Shown here: in pieces, positions 59,432 through 64,000 of the stretch
Layout of the letters: every line of letters begins with the position of its first letter
Position numbering within the stretch: position 1 is the stretch's first letter
Assembly (NCBI RefSeq): GCF_026210795.1
Contig: NC_089436.1
Span: forward strand, 4,526,001 to 4,590,000
Length of the DNA: 64,000 bases
Direction of reading: 5' to 3'
From: Rhizophagus irregularis
Taxonomy: Eukaryota; Glomeromycota; Glomeromycetes; Glomerales; Glomeraceae
Notes under the pieces: generated by a model
What the model was told of the DNA's origin: nothing
Seen by the model: the letters and a program-made list of their open reading frames with translations, nothing else
The model's database searches: none
Translations under genes and position numbers: made by a program

Positions 59432-62400
59432 ATGATGAATGTTAATAAAAGACGCGATAGAACAAGAACTAAAGAAAAATGTTATTGTAATAAATGCAAC
59501 GGAAAGTATATTGATCCAAGAACCAAACAAAAACATTCAATAAGTCTAAGTCTTGATGATGCAACTACTTCAAATGACCCAATGAGTATTGAATCGTCAT
59601 TCGTTAATGAAGAAATCTCTATCGACCCTCAAGAAAGCACATTATCATCAGAAAATTTGTCAACATTTTCTTCGAAAAGGAGAAAACGAAGCAGGTATAA
59701 TACTTATTTGGAGCGTGACACTCAAATGCAAAATATAAATGACAGTGATGATAATAATGACAGTAACGAAGAAACTGATAATTATGGCGATAGCAATGAT
59801 AGGGATGATAACGATGATAACGATGATGGGGATGATAGCGATGATAACGATGATAACGATGATGGGGATGATAGCGATGATAACGATGATGGGAATGATA
59901 GCGATGATAACGATGATGGGAATGATAGCGATGATAACGATGATGGGGATGATAGCGATAATGGGGATGATGGGGATGATGATGGCGAAGAAACCAACAT
60001 TTTTGAAGATTACTCTCCACCGAATTATGATTTTCCAAACAATATTAATGAAAATCAGCAAAATATTGAAGATTGGATAATTGTGTTTGTTTTGAAGTAT
60101 CAAACTAGGTTTCGACTAGCAGATACCGCAATCGATACATTAATTAAATTCATCAAACATATTTTAACAAATTTTAATTACGATCGTTTTAAAGATTTTC
60201 CTACTTCATTGTATACTGCAAGAAAGAAATTAGGATTGAAGCATCAATTTGTCAAATTTTCCGTATGTCCTTCATATCACAAATTATATAATATAGATGA
60301 GGTTAAACAACACACAATCCAACAACACAAAGCAATAAAAAAATGTGATCATGTACAATTTCCAAATCATCGTTCACTTCGACAACTAATGCAATGCTCC
60401 ATTATCAGAACAAAAAGAACTAGACGATGGTAAAGTCGTTAATGCGCCATTATTAATTTATCCGATGCTCAGTATAAAAGAGCAACTTTTACAAATGTAT
60501 CAAAGGCCAAACTTTGAAAAAAATCTTAAATTATGGGCCGATAGAAGCGTCAACGACCGAGTCTTATGTGATGTATATGATGGTGAAATTTGGAAGAATT
60601 TCTCAATAGTGGAATAATAGTGGATGATGAATCGGACGAACAAAGATTTTTTAATAAAGAACATGCGGATGATCATTTGGGTATTATGATTAACGTCAAT
60701 TGGTTTCAGCCATTTGAAAGGACAATTCATAGTTCTGGTACTATATATGGAGCTAAACCCAAAAATATGCTCATTTTAGGATTAATGCCAGGCCCTAATG
60801 AACCAAGCTTACATCAGATAAATCATTACTTGGCGCCAATTGTTGATCAATTTCAAACTTTTTGGGAAGGAGTGGGATTAGACCGAACTTCTACACATTT
60901 ATCCGGAAGATTGATAAAATGCGCAGTAATTGCTTGTTGCTGCGATATACCAGCTGCTAGAAAATTATGTGGCCATTATTCAGCCAATGTAAGCTGTCAC
61001 AGATGCTTAAAGGTTGCAAGAAATAGAAATTTTAGTGGCATGGATGATATTGACGAATGGTTTGTTGCTAAAAACGCAAATAGTCATCGAGAAATGGCTT
61101 TGGAATGGAGAAAATGTAAAAGCAACGAAGCTAGAAAAAGACATGCAAAGCAATATCACGCGAGATGGTCAGAAATGCTCCGTTTGTCTTATTTCGACCC
61201 GATACGATTTTTACCTGTGAACCCGATGCATAATTTATTTATAGGAATTGCATCATTTATCATAAAACGGCTTTGGTTAGGACATGGTAAAATAAATATG
61301 GAGGATCTGACGAAAATTCAAAAAAACATGAACAATATTCATCCACCATCAGAAATCGGTCGAATTCCTCATAAAATAGATATTGGGGAATGATTTTCCA
61401 ATTTAATGGCTAACAAATGGAAAAATTTTTTCCTGATTTATACCAGAGTCGTTCTTTGGGATTTTTTGGACCAAGAAGATCGGAAAATCTTAGTACATTT
61501 CAGCCAAGCTTGTTCTATATTAGTCTGAAGGATTGTTACAATCAAAAATTTAGATGACGCACATGAACATTTAATTGAAATTTTGAAACTTATTGAAACG
61601 AATTACGGAGAAGTTTCAATAACACCAAATTTACATCTTTCATTACACTTGAACAAATGTTGTAAAGATTACGGTCCTCTTTACTCATTTTGGTATTTCT
61701 CCTTTGAAAGGATGAATGGAATTCTTGGTTGATATTTACAATAATATTATTCAAATTATTCAGAATTATTACTTACGATTTACAATTATACAGGGAGTTT
61801 ACCTAATAGTAGACGAAAAATTGAACCGGAAATTATGCGATTTATGATGCAGAGTTCTCAAATTGAATGAAGATTCAACACATTGGCTCTAAATCATCAG
61901 ACCATTTTTCAAATACTTGATTTAAATGATGATACAACTGACAATAACGAAAATGAATCTCTCGAAAGTGAGGAATTACAGGCATTTTTAGACATATCTG
62001 AAAAGCTGGTTTCTGGCGGGGCAACAGGAACGGAGGATTATTCTGGAGAACTTTCAAGTCTGATAAAATTAAATGTTATATTACCGGATGATATTTTGGA
62101 TTTACTAGTTGATTACTACAATCACGCTTATGAAGAATATAATTTTAGCTGACCACGGTTAGATTCTTCTTCATCAACCGAAAATTACATTGCTGTAACT
62201 GGAAATATCACACAATGTGACAGATTGCGCATCAGTGCAGAATATTTTGGGTCAATATTATCCAAAAGGTATATTAGAAGCTCTTATATTTTAGCACGTT
62301 TTATAGAACAACGTGGAAATGATATAGACATATATCCTGGCCAGGTACAATTCTATTTCAAACATACAGTTCATCTTCCGAATGGTCCGACGGAACATTA

Positions 62401-62602
62401 TTTGGCTTTTGTGAATTGGTATAAACCCGCTGCGACCGCAAACATCAGATTTCTTTTTTCCAGCGAAGATTCTGATGATTTTACGAATGATCCGGAACTT
62501 TGGAAAAAGGAGTTTTATAATTCTTCGGTTGATAGTATAATTCCGGTTCATCACATATTAGGTAGATTTGTTCCAGCAAAATTTAAATACAAAATGAACT
62601 GA
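59432..62602 (+). pseudogene. CACTA transposase (Tnp2-type), degraded
   Basis: It begins with a Cys pair (CYCNKCNGKY), then a long Asp-rich run encoded by a GATGATAACGATGATGGG microsatellite, and FVKFSVCPSYHKLYNIDEVK. The Tnp2 core follows: HLGIMINVNWFQPFERTIHS, LGLMPGPNEPSLHQINHYLA, CDIPAARKLCGH, SCHRC, YFDPIRFLPVNPMHNLFIGI, TPNLHLSLHLNKC, and SFERMNGILG joined by a probable intron (61730-61791) to SLPNSRRKIEPEIM. Frame changes occur near 60395 and 60600, and stops at 61393, 61526, 61868 and 62150. Catalysis would need an intact copy elsewhere. Confidence 0.85.
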
Positions 62603-62639
62603 ATACTTGGCCATTTTACCGTTAAATAGAAGATTTCAC

Positions 62640-63770
62640 ATTTAAATTTACCATAATAAATAATTTTTTTTTTTTTGCGAAATTATCCGATTATTATAAC
62701 AAATTATTCAATATTCAGTAAATAATGTTGCATTTTTTTAGTAAATGATCTAATTTTTCGATAAAATGTTACATCTTTTTAGAAAATGTCAACAAATGTA
62801 CATTTTGCAAAAAAAGTGTCAAAAAAAAATAACATTCTAACGAAAAATGTAACATTTGACCAAAAAAACATGAAATTTACATGAAATTTGCTAAAAAATG
62901 CGGAATTTTCATAAAAAATGCACCATTTGGCAGAAAATCGGAATATTTGACAAAATAAAGTAAAATTTGATTTTAATCGACGAAATGTTGTTACAATGAT
63001 ATTACATTGGTGGCAAAATGCGGAATTTTCATAAAAAATGCACCATTTGGCAGAAAATCGGAATATTTGACAAAAAAAAAGTAAATTTGATTTTTAATTG
63101 ACAATGCTATAACAATATTACGAAATGTTGTTACAATGATATTACATTGGTGGCAAATGTGGAATTTTCATAAAAATGCTCCGTTTGTGAATATTTGACA
63201 AAAAAAAAGTAAAATTTGATTTTAATCGACAATGTTATAACAATGTTACGAAATGTTGTTACAATGATATTACATTGGTGGCAAATGTGGAATTTTCATA
63301 AAAAATGCACCATTTGGGAATATTTGACAAAAAAAAAGTAAAATTTGATTTTTAATTGACAATGTTATAACAATGTTACAAAATGTTGTTACAATGATAT
63401 TACATTGGTGGTAAATGTGGAATTTTCATAAAAAATGCACCATTTGGGAATATTTGACAAAAAAAAAGCAAAATTTGATTTTAATTGACAATGTTATAAC
63501 AATGTTATGAAATGTTGTTACAATGATATTACATTGGTGGCAAAATGCGGAATTTTCATAAAAATGCACCATTTGACAAAAAAAAAAGCAAAATTTGATT
63601 TTAATTGACAATGTCGTGAAATGTTACGAAATGTTACATTTGAGGTGTAATGTAGCATTTTCCCAAAATTTCATAAAATTTGCTAAATCGGATAATGTTG
63701 TAACAATGCTATTCTAAAAAATTGCTCAGCGTAATGCAGCATTTTCCACAATTTCCCACCATTTTCCAGG
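62640..63770. repeat. Right subterminal repeats, about 125-bp unit, six copies
   Basis: Units carry GGAATTTTCATAAAAAATGC, then ACCATTTGG, GAATATTTGACAAAAAAA, and TGTTACAATGATATTACATT. The sequence differs from the left satellite, but both are AT-rich and both lie just inside the CACTA ends. Confidence 0.85.
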
Positions 63771-63826
63771 AAAATGGGGAATTTGCATTTTTTGAATTTT
63801 GGACAATGGTGCCCCTTCGACCTGTG

Positions 63827-64000
63827 CTATATCCTCTCCATCACGAATATCATATCCAATCCGAATATATCGTTTAATTGAATGGGAAATCTAAAAAGAA
63901 AAGGTAATTTTAATATGAAATTTATTGCAATGACTATAACAATAATACTTACTGCAGCATGATGCGAATCAATAGTTGTTTTATCTTCGCCTGGTTCAAG
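63827..64000 (-). pseudogene. Host gene of unknown function, upstream exons (partial)
   Basis: This is the continuation of the gene at 54203-55032. Exon 63953-64000 (LEPGEDKTTIDSHHAA) is joined by a GT-AG intron (63891-63952) to exon 63827-63890 (ISHSIKRYIRIGYDIRDG), which breaks at the CACTA end. The gene runs off the window edge. Confidence 0.7.

Larger units (their letters stand above)
55036..63826. mobile_element. CACTA (EnSpm-type) transposon, 8.8 kb
   Basis: A 3-bp duplication CTA (55033-55035 and 63827-63829) flanks ends CACAGGTCGAACAGATGTC and, inverted, CACAGGTCGAAGGGGCACC, both followed by ATTGTC and AAAATT. Subterminal tandem repeats lie at both ends. It carries a Tnp2-type transposase pseudogene on the plus strand and a second, minus-strand gene, arranged tail to tail from a shared central region near 58600-59430. 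Confidence 0.85.

Noticed and set aside
59619-60103. His-rich and Ile-rich minus-strand ORFs
   Set aside because: Antisense readings of the GATGATAACGATGATGGG microsatellite within the transposase.

Overview
The window is strongly AT-rich eukaryotic DNA with short GT-AG introns. It carries expanded kinase, TPR, F-box and Crinkler-like families and is crowded with DNA transposons. This mix, and several protein families I recognise from memory, point to an arbuscular mycorrhizal fungus (Glomeromycotina), most likely Rhizophagus or a close relative. That assignment is recognition, not a database match. No rRNA, tRNA or CRISPR array was seen.

Layout. 1-1803: 3' part of a spliced TPR-repeat gene. 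1804-7415: non-coding DNA with TTAA and hAT-type elements and broken kinase pieces. 7416-10844: a protein kinase gene whose N-terminal part appears to be built from twenty 3-nt microexons and one 1-nt exon, separated by tandemly duplicated introns. 11397-12003: two MITEs. 12017-21831: a Crinkler-like gene broken by an old hAT transposon, which was itself invaded by at least six further hAT-family elements. One of these is a full-length hAT with an intact 650-residue transposase. 22539-24117: a hAT-like element filled with a hairpin satellite. 24928-33656: a hAT MITE, then a Tc1/mariner element whose interior holds a TTAA element coding for a spliced DDE transposase-RecQ helicase fusion. 33985-40692: a small hAT MITE, two LINE fragments, an F-box pseudogene and a small unknown gene. 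41330-46370: satellites, including a second exon/intron-like tandem array. 46372-51298: a large fold-back element with arms of about 1 kb. 51562-53165: a mariner-like element and a tandem repeat. 54203-64000: a minus-strand gene split inside an exon by an 8.8-kb CACTA element that carries a degraded Tnp2-type transposase.

The main theme is nested transposition. Target-site duplications (8 bp for hAT, TTAA, TA, and 3 bp for CACTA) can be read for most elements, so insertion order can be worked out and the broken host genes read across the insertions. The most unusual signals are the microexon array, the transposase-helicase fusion, and a palindromic module shared by hAT elements that have different termini.
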